Part shown: one piece after another, positions 39,924-51,068 of the stretch
How the letters are laid out: each line of letters begins with the position of its first letter
How positions within the stretch are numbered: the first letter of the stretch is position 1
Position numbers and translations under genes: made by a program
Assembly: GCA_900637135.1 (NCBI GenBank)
Contig: LR134353.1
Location: 1-64,000 of the forward strand
Direction: 5' to 3'
Source: Mycolicibacterium flavescens
GTDB taxonomy: Bacteria; Actinomycetota; Actinomycetes; Mycobacteriales; Mycobacteriaceae
Length of the DNA: 64,000 nt
Notes under the pieces: generated by a model
Seen by the model: the letters and a program-made list of their open reading frames with translations, nothing else
Told to the model about the DNA's origin: nothing
Database searches by the model: none

Positions 39924-41637
39924 GCATCTCGCCAGCCTGTTCGGAAGCGCGGTCGGCATGTTGGCCAGCACACCCGCGCGCTCATTCGAGATCTTCACGG
40001 AGATCACCACTTTCGACGAATCGGCCTGCGACGCGTGGGTGGGCCGCATCCGTTGCGGTGACACCGACAGGGTCACGCTGTTCCGCGCCTGGTACTCCCG
40101 CGCCAACTTCGGTCAGCTCGCCGGTTCGGCCGAGATCTCGATGAACAGCCTCAACGCTCGGGTGCCGATCGGCGGGGGGTTCGGCGACATCACCTACCCG
40201 GTGAATTCGCCGCTGGCCATCACTATGGGTTTCGCCGCCAACGAGGCGTCGATCGGCAACTACGCCGACGCGATGGAGGCTCTCGACGACGCCCCGGCCG
40301 CCGGGGCCGAGCACCTGGTGGCCTGGATTAAGGCCGTGATCTACGCCGCCGCCGAGCGCTGGACCGATGTGATCGACCAGGTCCGCGGCGCCGCCGCGTG
40401 GCCAGACAAATTCCTCGCCGCGGCCGCAGGTGTGGCGCACGGCGTCGCGGCGGCCAACCTCGGGCTGTTCACCGAGGCCGAACGACGGCTCACCGAGTCC
40501 AACTCCTCACCCGCCGGGGAGGCGTGCGCCCCGGCCATCGCGTGGTTCCTGGCGATGACGCGCCGCAGCCAGGGCAACGAAGAGTCGGCGGTCGCACTGC
40601 TGGAATGGTTGCAGGCCACCCATCCCGCCCCGAAAGTCGTTGAAGCACTCCGCGACCCGTCATACCGACTCACGACCACGACCGCGGAGCAGATCGCGGC
40701 GCGCAAGGATCCGTGGGACCCGAGCAGTGTCGAGGCCGACACCTCCGGTCGCGAGCGGCTCCTCGCCGAGGCGCAGGCCGAACTCGACCGACAGATCGGG
40801 CTGACGCGGGTGAAGGAGCAGATCGAGGCCTACCGTGCCGCGACGCAGATGGCCAAGATCCGCGCGGCGCGCGGGATGAAGGTCGCACAGACGTCCAAGC
40901 ACATGATCTTCGCCGGTCCGCCCGGCACGGGCAAGACGACGATCGCCCGTGTCGTCGCCAATATCCTGGCGGGCCTCGGCGTCATCACCGAGCCGAAGCT
41001 CGTCGAGTCCTCCCGCAAGGACTTCGTCGCCGAGTACGAGGGGCAGTCGGCGGTCAAGACCAGCCGCACGATCGACCGCGCCCTCGGCGGTGTGCTGTTC
41101 ATCGACGAGGCCTACACACTGGTGCAGGAACGCGACGGCCGCGCCGACCCGTTCGGCACCGAGGCACTGGACACGCTGCTCGCCCGGATGGAGAACGACC
41201 GGGACAGGCTGGTGGTGATCATCGCCGGCTACAGCGCCGACATCGACCGCCTGCTGGAATCGAACGACGGCCTGCGGTCGCGGTTCGCCACCCGCATCGA
41301 GTTCGACTCCTACACCCCCGGTGAAATCGTCGAGATCGCCGAAGTGATTGCCCGTGCCAATGACTCGTCGCTGGACGAGCAGGCCGCCAAGCAGGTGCTC
41401 GAGGCCGCCACCCTGTTGAGCAGCCGCACGCTCAACGGCAAACCCGCGCTCGACATCGCAGGCAACGGCCGCTATGCCCGCCAACTGGTCGAGGCGGGCG
41501 AACAGAACCGTGACATGCGGCTGGCCCGTTCGCTCGACATCGACAGCCTTGGCGACGAACAGCTCAGCGAGATCAACGGTGAGGACATGGCCGCCGCGAT
41601 CGGCGCGGTCCACGCACGTCTGAGCATCGGTGATTAG
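39916..41637 (+). CDS. eccA1: ESX-1 AAA+ ATPase EccA1
   Basis: A cytosolic CbxX/CfqX-type AAA+ ATPase of ESX-1, thought to help remodel EspG-bound substrates. The frame is open further upstream, but the ATG at 39916 ([16 protein letters not shown]) yields 573 residues, exactly the M. tuberculosis length. The N-terminal half is a TPR-like helical domain (about 1-280). The AAA+ half has Walker [10 protein letters not shown], Walker [11 protein letters not shown] and an arginine-finger region [12 protein letters not shown]. eccB1 starts 2 bp after its stop. Confidence 0.97.
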   Translation: MTEHLASLFGSAVGMLASTPARSFEIFTEITTFDESACDAWVGRIRCGDTDRVTLFRAWYSRANFGQLAGSAEISMNSLNARVPIGGGFGDITYPVNSPLAITMGFAANEASIGNYADAMEALDDAPAAGAEHLVAWIKAVIYAAAERWTDVIDQVRGAAAWPDKFLAAAAGVAHGVAAANLGLFTEAERRLTESNSSPAGEACAPAIAWFLAMTRRSQGNEESAVALLEWLQATHPAPKVVEALRDPSYRLTTTTAEQIAARKDPWDPSSVEADTSGRERLLAEAQAELDRQIGLTRVKEQIEAYRAATQMAKIRAARGMKVAQTSKHMIFAGPPGTGKTTIARVVANILAGLGVITEPKLVESSRKDFVAEYEGQSAVKTSRTIDRALGGVLFIDEAYTLVQERDGRADPFGTEALDTLLARMENDRDRLVVIIAGYSADIDRLLESNDGLRSRFATRIEFDSYTPGEIVEIAEVIARANDSSLDEQAAKQVLEAATLLSSRTLNGKPALDIAGNGRYARQLVEAGEQNRDMRLARSLDIDSLGDEQLSEINGEDMAAAIGAVHARLSIGD

Positions 41638-41639
41638 CC

Positions 41640-43112
41640 ATGGGATTCCGGCTCACCACCAAGGTGCAGGTCAGCGGTTGGCGCTTCCTGCTTCGACGCG
41701 TCGAGCACGCGATCGTGCGCCGCGACACCCGGATGTTCGACGACCCGCTGCAGTTCTACAGCCGCGCCGTCTCCGCGGGCGTGATCATCGCGGTGGCGGT
41801 ATGCCTGGGTGCCGCGCTGCTGGCGTACTTCAAGCCGCTCGGAAAGCGCGGCGATGACACGCTTCTCGTCGATCGCAACACCAATCAGCTCTATGTGGTA
41901 CTGCCCGGCAGCGGTCAGTTGCGGCCGGTGTACAACCTGACCTCGGCGCGGCTCGTGCTCGGTAACCCCGGGACACCGGTGGCGGTCAAGTCCGACGAGT
42001 TGAACCGCATGCCGAAGGGTCAGTCGATCGGAATCCCCGGGGCGCCTTACGCGACGCCGGTCGGCGGCGCGAACTCGATGTGGACGCTGTGTGACACCGT
42101 CACCAAGCCCGAAAGCGTGGCGCCGAACCTGGAATCCTCGATCATCGTCCGGCCCCTGGTCACCGACGCCTCGGTCGCGCCGATGCGCCCCGATCAGGGC
42201 ATGTTGGTCGCCTACGAGAACGACATCTGGCTGGTGACCGAAAGCGGCAGGCACGACATCGATCTCGCCGATCGCGCGGTCACCTCGGCGGTCGGAGTCC
42301 CGGTGACAGCGCGGGCGACGCCGATTTCGCAGGGGTTGTTCAACGCGCTTCCCAACGCGGGCCCCTGGCGTCTTCCCGACATCCCGGCCTTGGGGGCTCC
42401 CAATTCGGTTGGGCTGCCGCCCAATCTCGTAATCGGCTCGGTGTTCAAGGCGCTGACCGAGGACGGCGAACAGTATTTCGTGGTGCTGCCCGACGGTGTC
42501 GCGAGGATCAACGACACCACCGCCGCCGCGCTGCGCGCGACCAACTCGTTCGGTCTGGTCACGCCGCCGTCGGTGGAGGCAAGCGTCGTCGCCCGGATCC
42601 CCGAACATGTCTTCGCCTCACCGCTGCCCGACAAACCGTTGGAGATCCTGCCGCGCGAGGACACCCCAACATTGTGCTGGGCGTGGCAGCGCGAGCCGGG
42701 GGATCAGGCGCCGAAGACGACGGTGATCGCGGGGCGGCACCTGCCGATCGCACCGTCGGCGATGGGCACCGGCATCGAGCAGATCGGGGGTGAGGCAACG
42801 GTTTACATCGACGGCGGACAGTACATCCAGTTGCAGTCGCCCGATCCGCGGTACGGCGAGAGCCTCTACTACATCGATCCGCAGGGCGTCCGGTACGGGC
42901 TGCCCAACGCCGACACCGGCAAGACACTCGGGCTCACCGGTCCGACGACCGCGCCGTGGCAGGTGGTCGGACTTCTGATGGACGGCCCGGTGCTGTCGAA
43001 AGAGGCGGCGCTCATCGAACACGACACCCTGCCACCGGATCCCAACCCGCGCAGGGTCGGTGGGGACTCTGCCGCCGAGTCGGCCGCAGCGCAGTCCGGA
43101 GGCGGCCGATGA
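41640..43112 (+). CDS. eccB1: ESX-1 membrane core component EccB1
   Basis: EccB forms the periplasmic part of the ESX membrane complex. The 490 residues have a short cytoplasmic N-terminus ([23 protein letters not shown]), one transmembrane helix (about 40-60, [22 protein letters not shown]) and a large extracytoplasmic repeat-containing domain. Two cysteines (TLCDTV and TLCWAW) are placed as in the family's disulfide. It overlaps eccCa1 by 4 bp. Confidence 0.97.
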   Translation: MGFRLTTKVQVSGWRFLLRRVEHAIVRRDTRMFDDPLQFYSRAVSAGVIIAVAVCLGAALLAYFKPLGKRGDDTLLVDRNTNQLYVVLPGSGQLRPVYNLTSARLVLGNPGTPVAVKSDELNRMPKGQSIGIPGAPYATPVGGANSMWTLCDTVTKPESVAPNLESSIIVRPLVTDASVAPMRPDQGMLVAYENDIWLVTESGRHDIDLADRAVTSAVGVPVTARATPISQGLFNALPNAGPWRLPDIPALGAPNSVGLPPNLVIGSVFKALTEDGEQYFVVLPDGVARINDTTAAALRATNSFGLVTPPSVEASVVARIPEHVFASPLPDKPLEILPREDTPTLCWAWQREPGDQAPKTTVIAGRHLPIAPSAMGTGIEQIGGEATVYIDGGQYIQLQSPDPRYGESLYYIDPQGVRYGLPNADTGKTLGLTGPTTAPWQVVGLLMDGPVLSKEAALIEHDTLPPDPNPRRVGGDSAAESAAAQSGGGR

Positions 43113-45340
43113 CGACCAAGAAGTTCACCCCGATCATCAAGCGCGGGCCGAGGCTGACGCCCGGTGAGATCAACGTCGCACCGCCGGAAGACCTGGGAGT
43201 CGAGATCCCGCCGTCGGGCATCCAGAAGGCGCTGCCGTGGGTGATGGGCGGCGGCATGCTCGGGATGATCGCGATCATGATCTTCACCGGTATCCGGCAA
43301 CTGTCGCCGTACATGCTGATGATGCCGTTGATGATGATCATGGCGACCGTCGGATTCATGGCGGGAGGCGGCCCCGGCGGCAAGCGTGTCCCCGAGATCA
43401 ACGCCGACCGTAAGGAATATCTCCGCTACCTGGCCGGGCTCCGCACCCGCGTCACATCGTCGGCGGCCGCTCAGGTGACGTTCTTCAACTACCACGCGCC
43501 ACACCCGCAGGACCTGCTGTCGATCATCGGCACCAACCGCCAGTGGTCCCGGCAGACCAACGCCGACTTCTACGCCGCGACCCGGATCGGGCTGGGTACC
43601 GAACCCGCGGTCGACCGGCTGTTGAAGCCGGCGGTCGGCGGTGAGCTGGCCGGTCCGCAGGGCGCACCGCAACCGCACCTGGAACCGGTGAGCCACATGT
43701 GGGTGACGAAGTTCCTGCGCACCCACGGGCTCATCCACGACTGCCCGAAACTACTGCAGCTGCGTACCTTTCCGACCATCGCGATCGGCGGTGACCCGGA
43801 CGGCGCGGCGGGGCTGCTCACCGCCATGATCTGTCACCTCGCGGTGTTCCACCCGCCGGACCTGCTGCAGATGCGGGTGCTCATCGACAACCCCGAGGAC
43901 CCGAACTGGGCCTGGCTCAAATGGTTACCGCATGTGCAGCATCAGACCGACACGGACGCGGCAGGGCCCACCCGGATGATCTTCACCCGCCCCGACGGCC
44001 TGAGCGACCTGACTGCGCGCGGCCCCCACACCGCGGACGCGGCGCCCAGCGGACCGTACGTCGTCGTCTTCGACCTGACCGGGGGTAAGGCCGGGTTCCC
44101 GGTAGACGGCCGGGCCGGCGTCACGGTCATCACGCTCGGCAACCACCGCGGCTCGGCCTACCGGATCCGGGTGGCGGACGACGGCACCGCCGACGATCGG
44201 CTGCCCAACCAGACCTTCCGGCTCATCACGTCGACGGTCGACCAGATGGCACCGGGGCAGGCCGCCCGCATCGCGCGCAAGCTGGCGGGTTGGTCGATCA
44301 CCGGCACGATCATCGACAAGAGCGTGCGGGTGCACAAGAAGGTCGCCACCGAATGGCATCAACTGGTCGGGGCGCAGTCGATCGAGGAGGTGACCCCGGC
44401 GCGGTGGCGCATGTTCAGCGACGCCGACCGCGACCGGCTGCGTATCCCGTTCGGTCACGAACTCAAGACCGGCGACATCATGCACCTCGACATCAAGGAA
44501 GGCGCTGAGTTCGGTGCCGGTCCGCACGGAATGCTCATCGGGACAACGGGTTCGGGTAAGTCGGAGTTTCTCCGCACCCTGATCCTCTCGCTGGCGGCCA
44601 CCCACCACCCCGACCAGGTCAACCTGCTGCTCACCGACTTCAAGGGTGGCTCGACATTCCTGGGCATGGAGAAGCTGCCCCACACCGCCGCCGTCGTCAC
44701 CAACATGGAAGAGGAAGCCGAACTGGTCAGCCGCATGGGCGAGGTGCTCAGCGGTGAACTGGACCGCAGGCAGTCCATCCTGCGGCAGGCCGGTATACAG
44801 GTCGGCGCGGCGGGCGCGCTGTCCGGCGTCGCCGAATACGAAAAGCATCGCGAACGCGGGGCCGACCTGCCGCCGCTGCCAACACTTTTCGTCGTGGTCG
44901 ACGAGTTCGCCGAACTCCTGCAGAACCACCCGGACTTCATCGCGTTGTTCGACCGGATCTGCCGGGTGGGCCGCTCGTTGCGGGTGCACCTGCTGCTGGC
45001 GACGCAGTCGCTGAACACCGGCGGGGTGCGCATCGACAAGCTCGAGCCGAACCTGACCTACCGGATCGCGTTGCGCACCACCAGTTCCGCGGAATCCAAG
45101 GCCGTGATCGGAACCCCTGAGGCGCAGTACATCACGAACAAGGAAAGCGGTGTCGGCTTCCTTCGCGTCGGTATGGAGGACCCGGTCAAGTTCCACAGCG
45201 TCTACACCGGTGTCAACTATGTGCCGACCGCCGCGCGGCAGGACAACGGGGAAGCACGACCCCAGGCCACCGGTCAGACCCGGCTGCGAATCCGGCCGTT
45301 CACCGCGGCGCCGATTCCGGAGACGGCGGTGACGTCATGA
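43109..45340 (+). CDS. eccCa1: ESX-1 FtsK/SpoIIIE ATPase, first part (EccCa1)
   Basis: The motor of the secretion complex is split over two genes in ESX-1. The ATG at 43109 gives 743 residues (M. tuberculosis 747). Two transmembrane helices lie at about 38-85, followed by a DUF-type stalk and the first ATPase domain with Walker [15 protein letters not shown] and Walker [13 protein letters not shown]. The conserved [19 protein letters not shown] precedes the ATP site. eccCb1 overlaps the stop by 4 bp. Confidence 0.97.
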   Translation: MTTKKFTPIIKRGPRLTPGEINVAPPEDLGVEIPPSGIQKALPWVMGGGMLGMIAIMIFTGIRQLSPYMLMMPLMMIMATVGFMAGGGPGGKRVPEINADRKEYLRYLAGLRTRVTSSAAAQVTFFNYHAPHPQDLLSIIGTNRQWSRQTNADFYAATRIGLGTEPAVDRLLKPAVGGELAGPQGAPQPHLEPVSHMWVTKFLRTHGLIHDCPKLLQLRTFPTIAIGGDPDGAAGLLTAMICHLAVFHPPDLLQMRVLIDNPEDPNWAWLKWLPHVQHQTDTDAAGPTRMIFTRPDGLSDLTARGPHTADAAPSGPYVVVFDLTGGKAGFPVDGRAGVTVITLGNHRGSAYRIRVADDGTADDRLPNQTFRLITSTVDQMAPGQAARIARKLAGWSITGTIIDKSVRVHKKVATEWHQLVGAQSIEEVTPARWRMFSDADRDRLRIPFGHELKTGDIMHLDIKEGAEFGAGPHGMLIGTTGSGKSEFLRTLILSLAATHHPDQVNLLLTDFKGGSTFLGMEKLPHTAAVVTNMEEEAELVSRMGEVLSGELDRRQSILRQAGIQVGAAGALSGVAEYEKHRERGADLPPLPTLFVVVDEFAELLQNHPDFIALFDRICRVGRSLRVHLLLATQSLNTGGVRIDKLEPNLTYRIALRTTSSAESKAVIGTPEAQYITNKESGVGFLRVGMEDPVKFHSVYTGVNYVPTAARQDNGEARPQATGQTRLRIRPFTAAPIPETAVTS

Positions 45341-47094
45341 GCATCGAACCCGACCAGCGGGTGCTCCGCGAGGTGGTCCTCGACCAGCTGACCACCGGAG
45401 AGACCCGCGCCTATCGGATGTGGTTGCCGCCGCTGGCCGATCCGACACCGGTCAACGAACTGATCGCCAACGACCGGCAGCGTCAGCCGCTGCGCTTCGG
45501 CCTCGGCATCATGGACGAACCGCGCCGGCACCGCCAGGAGGTGTGGGGCATCGACACGTCGTCGGCAGGCGGCAACATCGCCGTCGGCGGCGCACCACAG
45601 ACCGGCAAGTCCACCTTCCTGCAGACGTTGATCCTCTCAGCGGCCGCTTCCCACACGCCCCGGCAGGTCCAGTTCTACTGTGTCGACCTCGGCGGCGGCG
45701 GCCTGCTGTACCTCGAGGACCTACCGCACGTCGGCGGTGTCGCCACGCGCTCGGAGCCGGACCGGGTCAACCGTGTCGTCGCCGAGATGAAAGGCGTTCT
45801 GCGGCAACGTGAGGCGATGTTCAAGCAGTACCGCGTCGGATCGATGGCCGCCTATCGCGAGATGCGCGATGACGCGAACCATCCGCTGGCCGCCGATCCG
45901 TTCGGCGACGTGTTCCTGGTCATCGACGGATGGCCGGCATTCGTCGCGGAGTTCGCTGACCTCGAGCCCGTCGTGCAGGATCTCGCCGGCCAGGGTCTGC
46001 AGTTCGGTGTGCACACGGTGATCTCGACGCCGCGCTGGACCGAGCTCAAGGCGCGCGTGCGCGACTACCTCGGCACGAAGGTCGAGTTCCGTTTGGGCGA
46101 CGTCAATGAGACGCAGATCGACCGCATCACCCGCGAGATCCCGGCCAACCGGCCCGGCCGCGCGGTGTCGATGGAGAAGCACCACTTGATGATCGGAGTG
46201 CCGCGGCTCGACGGCGTGCACAGCGCCGACAACCTCGTCACCGCGATGTCCGATGCGGTCCAGGTGATCGCGGCGCGGCACACCGACCAGGCACCCAAGG
46301 TGCGCGTCCTGCCCGAACGCATCTACCTGCACCACCTGGACCCCAACCCGCCCGGCCCGGACGCCGACTACCGCACGCGGTGGACGGTGCCGCTGGGTCT
46401 GCGCGAATCCGACATGGCGGTGGCCTACAACCACATGCACACCACACCGCACATGTTGATCTTCGGCGGGCCCAAGTCGGGCAAGACGCGAATCGCACAC
46501 GCTGTTGCGCAAGCGATCTGCGCGCGCAACAGCCCCGACCAGGTGCGATTCATGCTGGCGGACTACCGGTCCGGCCTGCTGGACGCGGTTCCGGAGACAC
46601 ATCTTCTGGCAGCGGGTGCCATCAACCGCAACAACGCGAGCCTGGAAGAGGCGATCAAGGCGTTCGCCATCAACCTTCAGAGGCGGCTCCCGCCCGCGGA
46701 CCTCACCACGGCCCAGCTGCGCGCCCGGTCCTGGTGGAGCGGGCCGGATGTGGTGCTGCTCGTCGACGACTGGCACATGATCGTGGCCGCCAGTGGTGTG
46801 GTGCCGCCGATGGCACCGCTGTTTCCGCTGCTGCCCGCGGCCGCCGACATCGGCCTGCACATCATCGTCACCTGTCAGATGAGCCAGGCACACCGCGCCA
46901 CCATGGACAAGTTCGTGGGCGCCGCGTACGGCGCCGGATCTCCGACGCTGTTTCTCTCGGGAGAGAAACAGGAGTTTCCCTCGAGCGAAGTCAGGCTCAA
47001 GCGTCGTCCCCCCGGCCAGGGATTTCTGGTCTCACCGGATGGCAAGGAAGTCATCCAGGCGGCGTATGTGGACCCCCCGGAAGAAGTTGTGTAA
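45337..47094 (+). CDS. eccCb1: ESX-1 FtsK/SpoIIIE ATPase, second part (EccCb1)
   Basis: EccCb1 carries ATPase domains 2 and 3. The last domain recognises the C-terminal signal of EsxB. The 585 residues (M. tuberculosis 591) contain Walker [14 protein letters not shown] (about 85-97) with [11 protein letters not shown], and Walker [14 protein letters not shown] (about 375-387) with [11 protein letters not shown]. No membrane segment is present. It starts within the eccCa1 stop (ATGA). A gap of 166 bp then precedes pe35. Confidence 0.97.
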   Translation: MSIEPDQRVLREVVLDQLTTGETRAYRMWLPPLADPTPVNELIANDRQRQPLRFGLGIMDEPRRHRQEVWGIDTSSAGGNIAVGGAPQTGKSTFLQTLILSAAASHTPRQVQFYCVDLGGGGLLYLEDLPHVGGVATRSEPDRVNRVVAEMKGVLRQREAMFKQYRVGSMAAYREMRDDANHPLAADPFGDVFLVIDGWPAFVAEFADLEPVVQDLAGQGLQFGVHTVISTPRWTELKARVRDYLGTKVEFRLGDVNETQIDRITREIPANRPGRAVSMEKHHLMIGVPRLDGVHSADNLVTAMSDAVQVIAARHTDQAPKVRVLPERIYLHHLDPNPPGPDADYRTRWTVPLGLRESDMAVAYNHMHTTPHMLIFGGPKSGKTRIAHAVAQAICARNSPDQVRFMLADYRSGLLDAVPETHLLAAGAINRNNASLEEAIKAFAINLQRRLPPADLTTAQLRARSWWSGPDVVLLVDDWHMIVAASGVVPPMAPLFPLLPAAADIGLHIIVTCQMSQAHRATMDKFVGAAYGAGSPTLFLSGEKQEFPSSEVRLKRRPPGQGFLVSPDGKEVIQAAYVDPPEEVV

Positions 47095-47260
47095 TGAGCA
47101 CCCCTGGGCCGCGGTTAAGATTGGTCGACACACGCCAGCAAATTTTGTGGCAAGGCCTTAGCAAAGAGGTCGGGGAACGGTTCCTGGCTGGCGGACAGCG
47201 GCGTCCGAGCGTGCACAAGTTCATACGCATTGAATTCATGACCCACGAGGAGACGAACAG

Positions 47261-47554
47261 ATGGAACCGTTGATGCACAATCCGGGTGCGGTCGGAGTCG
47301 GCGCCCAGGTCGTGGCTAACGGCACCCGTGGCCTCGCCGCGGGCACCACTGCCGGTGCGGCGGTCACCGCAGTGGTTCCGGCCGGTGCCGATGAGGTGTC
47401 GGCGCAGGCGGCGGTCGCTTTCGCGGCCGAGGGCGTGGAAACGCTCGCGATGAACACTTTTGCCCAGCAGGAACTGGCCCGGATGGGCGCGGCCGTCATC
47501 GAAGGCGCGGGGATCTACACCGCCGTGGACGGCGCGAACGCCACGACGTTCTGA
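47261..47554 (+). CDS. pe35: PE family protein PE35
   Basis: The 97-residue helical-hairpin PE protein is predicted to dimerise with PPE68 and be exported by ESX-1. It contains VVPAGADEVSAQAAVAFAAEGVETLAMN and a C-terminal YTAVDGAN with a YxxxD-type export signal (Tyr85-Asp89 region). The length matches M. tuberculosis PE35 (99). An internal ATG at 47273 is a possible alternative. It starts the pe35-ppe68-esxB-esxA block, which probably has its own promoter in the preceding gap. Confidence 0.95.
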   Translation: MEPLMHNPGAVGVGAQVVANGTRGLAAGTTAGAAVTAVVPAGADEVSAQAAVAFAAEGVETLAMNTFAQQELARMGAAVIEGAGIYTAVDGANATTF

Positions 47555-47604
47555 GCGCGGACCACCGCACACCCTCACTCGACGAACCAGGGAAGACCTA
47601 GACG

Positions 47605-48888
47605 ATGTTCTGGCACGCCATGCCGCCAGAATTCAATACCGCCCGGCTGATGGCCGGCGCGGGCGCGGCGCCGATGCTGCAGGCCGCCGCGGGCTGGGAG
47701 GCGTTGGCGATCTCGCTGGAAACACAGGCCGACGAATTGGCCGCGAGCCTGGCGTCGCTGACGGCGGTGTGGAGTGGTACGGCCAGCGAGCGGGTCGTGG
47801 CCGCGACGATGCCGATGGTGGCGTGGCTGCGGACCGTGTCCGCGCAGGCCCAAAAGCGGGCGCTGCAGGCCACCGCGCAGGCGAACTCCTACAGCCTCGC
47901 GATGGCCACCACGCCGCCTCTGCCGGAGATCGAGCAGAACCACATCACCCACGCGGTGCTCGAAGCCACCAACTTCCTGGGCGTCAACACGGTGCCGATC
48001 GGGGTCAACGAGTTCGACTACTTCGTCCGCATGTGGAACCAAGCGGCCGGGGCGATGGACGTCTACCAGGCCGAGACCGCCGTGAACCTCCTGTTCGAAC
48101 CGATCATGCCCCCCAAGCCGATCGTGATGCCCGGTGTGGCCGCCGGCGCGACGGCGGTCGCGGCTGGGTACGCCGCGGCGTCGGCGCCGATGACGGCCAT
48201 GCGCAACGCCGTGATCGCGCAGGTGAGCACTCAGGCCTCGATGGAGTCGGCGGTGCTGCAGGGTGGACGCGCGACCGCCCAGATCGGCATGTCGGCCCAG
48301 CAGGCCGAGGGTCAGGTGCAGAAGGCCGAGAACCTCGCCCAGCGGGCGGCGAGCCCGAACCAGATGACCCAGCAGGGCATGCAGATGGCGTCGCAGTTGG
48401 GGTCGTCATTGGCGCAGGTGCCGCAGCAGGGCATGCAGATGGTGATGCAGCCGGTGCAGCAGATGACCCAGCCGTTGCAACAGGTCACCTCGTTGTTCAC
48501 CCAGCTCGGAAGCAGCTTGGGCAGCGAGAAGATGCAGGTGGGCCTGGTCGGGGCCAGCCCGCTGTCGAATCACCCGCTGGCAGGTGGCTCGGGGGCGACG
48601 TCCGGCGCGGGGCTCGTGCGAGCCGCGTCGTTGCCCGGTGCGGGCGGGACGATGGCCCGCACCCCGTTGATGGCCGACCTGATCGGTCAGCCCGCCGCGA
48701 TGTCCGGCGGGCCGGGCGCGGCAGCCGGCGCAGGCGGTGCCGGGCTGGCACCGGTCGGCGCGGGAGGCGGTGCCGGACCGATGGGCCAGATGGGCCAGCG
48801 AGCGACCAGCGGGGGAAGCAAGCACGGATTGACGGCGCCGCGGGTCCTACCCCAGGACCTCGGCGAAGACGAGGACGACGACTGGTGA
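47605..48888 (+). CDS. ppe68: PPE family protein PPE68
   Basis: The 427-residue protein has the N-terminal PPE domain ([43 protein letters not shown] as the WxG-type turn; [21 protein letters not shown] for EspG contact). A hydrophobic Gly/Ala helix near 185-205 is followed by a long Gln/Met- and Gly/Ala-rich low-complexity tail ending in an acidic [10 protein letters not shown]. The order pe35-ppe68-esxB-esxA is the ESX-1 one. Confidence 0.96.
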   Translation: MFWHAMPPEFNTARLMAGAGAAPMLQAAAGWEALAISLETQADELAASLASLTAVWSGTASERVVAATMPMVAWLRTVSAQAQKRALQATAQANSYSLAMATTPPLPEIEQNHITHAVLEATNFLGVNTVPIGVNEFDYFVRMWNQAAGAMDVYQAETAVNLLFEPIMPPKPIVMPGVAAGATAVAAGYAAASAPMTAMRNAVIAQVSTQASMESAVLQGGRATAQIGMSAQQAEGQVQKAENLAQRAASPNQMTQQGMQMASQLGSSLAQVPQQGMQMVMQPVQQMTQPLQQVTSLFTQLGSSLGSEKMQVGLVGASPLSNHPLAGGSGATSGAGLVRAASLPGAGGTMARTPLMADLIGQPAAMSGGPGAAAGAGGAGLAPVGAGGGAGPMGQMGQRATSGGSKHGLTAPRVLPQDLGEDEDDDW

Positions 48889-48973
48889 TCGTCCACCACG
48901 ACTTCCCGGTCACCCGACCGGAAAGACTCGCCAGCGATGGTGAGGACAGAGGAAGAGAGAAAGAGTATCCAGC

Positions 48974-49273
48974 ATGGCAATGAATACCGATGTTGCTGTC
49001 CTCGCCAAGGAGGCAGCGAACTTCGAACGGATCGGTGGAGAGCTGCAGGCCGTCATCGGACAGGTGGAGTCCACGGCAGGCGCCCTGTCCGCGCAGCTGA
49101 TCGGCGAGGCCGGCTCGGCCGCACAAGCCGCCCTGATGCGCTTCCACGAAGCCGCCGTTCGTCAGGTCCAGGCGCTCAACGACATCTCGGCCAACATCCA
49201 CTCCGCCGGCGCGCAGTACGCCGCGACGGATAGCGACCAGTCCGCGGCGCTGTCGACCGCGATGCAGTTCTGA
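48974..49273 (+). CDS. esxB: ESX-1 substrate EsxB (CFP-10) lacking the WXG tryptophan
   Basis: The 99-residue helical-hairpin protein pairs 1:1 with EsxA and carries the export signal for EccCb1. It matches CFP-10 through KEAANFERIGGEL, VESTAGALSAQ and RFHEAA. The hairpin turn reads QLIGEAG, so the tryptophan of the WXG motif is replaced by Leu42 while Gly44 is kept. The C-terminal signal YxxxD is intact at Tyr82-Asp86 (YAATD). The starts ATG 48974 and 48980 are both possible. Confidence 0.95.
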   Translation: MAMNTDVAVLAKEAANFERIGGELQAVIGQVESTAGALSAQLIGEAGSAAQAALMRFHEAAVRQVQALNDISANIHSAGAQYAATDSDQSAALSTAMQF

Positions 49274-49301
49274 ACCCAACCCGACGAACGGAGAACACAC
49301 C

Positions 49302-49601
49302 ATGAGCGAAAAGGTTTACAACTACGCGGCGATCGACGGGTCGTCGGCCGAGATCAACACCGCCGTCGGCCGGACCGAGGGTCTGCTCGAGGAGGGCAAG
49401 GCCTCTCTCACCGCTCTCGCCGGAGTCTGGGGCGGCACCAGCTCGGAGGCCTACCAGGCCGTGCAGATGCGCTGGGACACCGCTTCGGCCGAGCTCAACG
49501 CCGCCCTCCGGCAACTCGCCGCCACCATCCAGGAGGCGGGCGGAAGCGGGGGGACCATGTTCCAGGCCGACAAGATGATCGAAAGCTCGTTCGGCGGATA
49601 G
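49302..49601 (+). CDS. esxA: ESX-1 substrate EsxA (ESAT-6)
   Basis: The 99-residue WXG100 protein is the EsxB partner. Trp43-Gly44-Gly45 (GVWGGTSSEA) forms the canonical turn, and the sequence around AIDGSSAEINTAVGRTEGLLEEGK and RWDTASAELNAAL is ESAT-6-like. It lies 28 bp after esxB with a clear GGAGAA upstream. Confidence 0.98.
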   Translation: MSEKVYNYAAIDGSSAEINTAVGRTEGLLEEGKASLTALAGVWGGTSSEAYQAVQMRWDTASAELNAALRQLAATIQEAGGSGGTMFQADKMIESSFGG

Positions 49602-49691
49602 GAACTGCGCGCGGGTGGGCAGGTTTCATCCTTCCGGGGGGTCTTGCCCACCGCGTGTGTCCTCGCTTAGCGACTACATAGAGAGGTTCTC

Positions 49692-51068
49692 ATGTCGGCA
49701 GACTATGACCGGCTTTTCCACTCCGCGGGAGACGCTGTCCAAACAGCCGACGACGACGCAGTGGATCGCGACACCACCAGTGCGGCCACGCGCCCGCCCG
49801 CACCCGTGCCCAGTGGCCACGTCCCTGTCGAGATGACGGGGCCGACGGTGTCGGTCGGACAGACCAAACAGGCGCCGCCGCCGCAGCAGAACGAGATCAC
49901 CACGCAGATGCCGGCCGCGCGGTCGACACCACCGCCGCCGCAACCGAATTCGATGATGCGCGTGCCGATGAGCGGCGGACCGGCCGGCGCACGGTTCGAG
50001 CAGCCACGCTCGGCGCCCGCACCGGCGCCGCGGCCTGCGCCCGCACCCGCGCCGAGCCAGCACTTCGCCGAATCGGAGAAGAACGGCGCCCTCGCCAGTG
50101 CCCCGCCCGCGCAGACGTCGGCGGCCACCATCGGCAATCACCGCGCGATCGACGCGCTGTCGCATGTCGGGGTGAAGTCGGCGGTGAAGATGCCCTCGCA
50201 GCGGGGCTGGCGCCACGTGCTCTACATGCTGACGCGGATCAACCTGGGCTTGTCACCCGACGAGCTCTACGAGATGGAACTGCACACCCGGATTCGCCGG
50301 AACGCCAGGGACTCCTACCAGATCGGTGTGTTCGGGCTCAAGGGCGGTGTCGGCAAGACCGCCGTGACCGTCGCGCTCGGTTCGGCGATGAGCAAGGTGC
50401 GCGGCGACCGAATCCTGGCCGTCGACGCGGATCCCGACGGCGGCAACCTCGCCGACCGGGCCGGCCGCCAGTCCGCGGCCACCATCGCCGATCTGCTCGC
50501 CGACAAAGAACTGCAGCGCTACAACGACATCCGCGCCTACACGAGCATGAACGGCGCGAACCTCGAGGTACTTTCGAGCGAGGAGTACAGCGGAGCCCGG
50601 CGCGAGTTCAACGACGAGGACTGGAAGGGCGTGACGAACATCGTGTCGCGCTACTACAACCTCGTGCTCGCCGACTGCGGAGCCGGACTGTTCCAGCCCG
50701 CCGCCCGCGGTGTGCTGTCGACCGTCTCGGGCCTGGTCATCGTGGCGAGCGCGTCGATCGACGGTGCCCGGCAGGCCGCGATGACCATGGACTGGTTGCG
50801 GCAGAACGGATATCAGGATCTGCTCAGCCGCTCGTGCGTGGTGATCAACCACATCGTGTCCGGCAAGCCGAACATCGACGTCGAAGATCTCGTCGCGCAG
50901 TTCGAGCGCCACGTACCGCCGGGGCGGGTCATCGTGCTGCCGTACGACAAGCACATCGCAGCGGGCACCGAGATCCAGCTGGATCTGCTGGGCAAGACGT
51001 TCCGGCGCCGGATCGTCGAGCTGGCCGCCGCCCTGTCCGACGACTTCGACAGGCTCGAACGCCGGTGA
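49692..51068 (+). CDS. espI: ESX-1 associated MinD-like ATPase EspI
   Basis: EspI is an ATP-binding protein of ESX-1, reported in M. tuberculosis to reduce secretion when ATP is low. The 458 residues have a proline/alanine-rich disordered region (about 1-165), a WRHVLYMLTRINLGLSPDE linker, and a SIMIBI ATPase with deviant Walker A LKGGVGKTAVTV near 222. VDADPDGGNLADRAG and LVLADCGAG segments follow. It is shorter than the M. tuberculosis protein (666), mostly in the disordered part. It overlaps eccD1 by 4 bp (GTGA). Confidence 0.95.
   Translation: MSADYDRLFHSAGDAVQTADDDAVDRDTTSAATRPPAPVPSGHVPVEMTGPTVSVGQTKQAPPPQQNEITTQMPAARSTPPPPQPNSMMRVPMSGGPAGARFEQPRSAPAPAPRPAPAPAPSQHFAESEKNGALASAPPAQTSAATIGNHRAIDALSHVGVKSAVKMPSQRGWRHVLYMLTRINLGLSPDELYEMELHTRIRRNARDSYQIGVFGLKGGVGKTAVTVALGSAMSKVRGDRILAVDADPDGGNLADRAGRQSAATIADLLADKELQRYNDIRAYTSMNGANLEVLSSEEYSGARREFNDEDWKGVTNIVSRYYNLVLADCGAGLFQPAARGVLSTVSGLVIVASASIDGARQAAMTMDWLRQNGYQDLLSRSCVVINHIVSGKPNIDVEDLVAQFERHVPPGRVIVLPYDKHIAAGTEIQLDLLGKTFRRRIVELAAALSDDFDRLERR

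Noticed and set aside
47460..48983. 507-residue frame over ppe68
   Set aside because: Arg/Gly/Asp-rich shadow in a different frame from the clear PPE68 protein.
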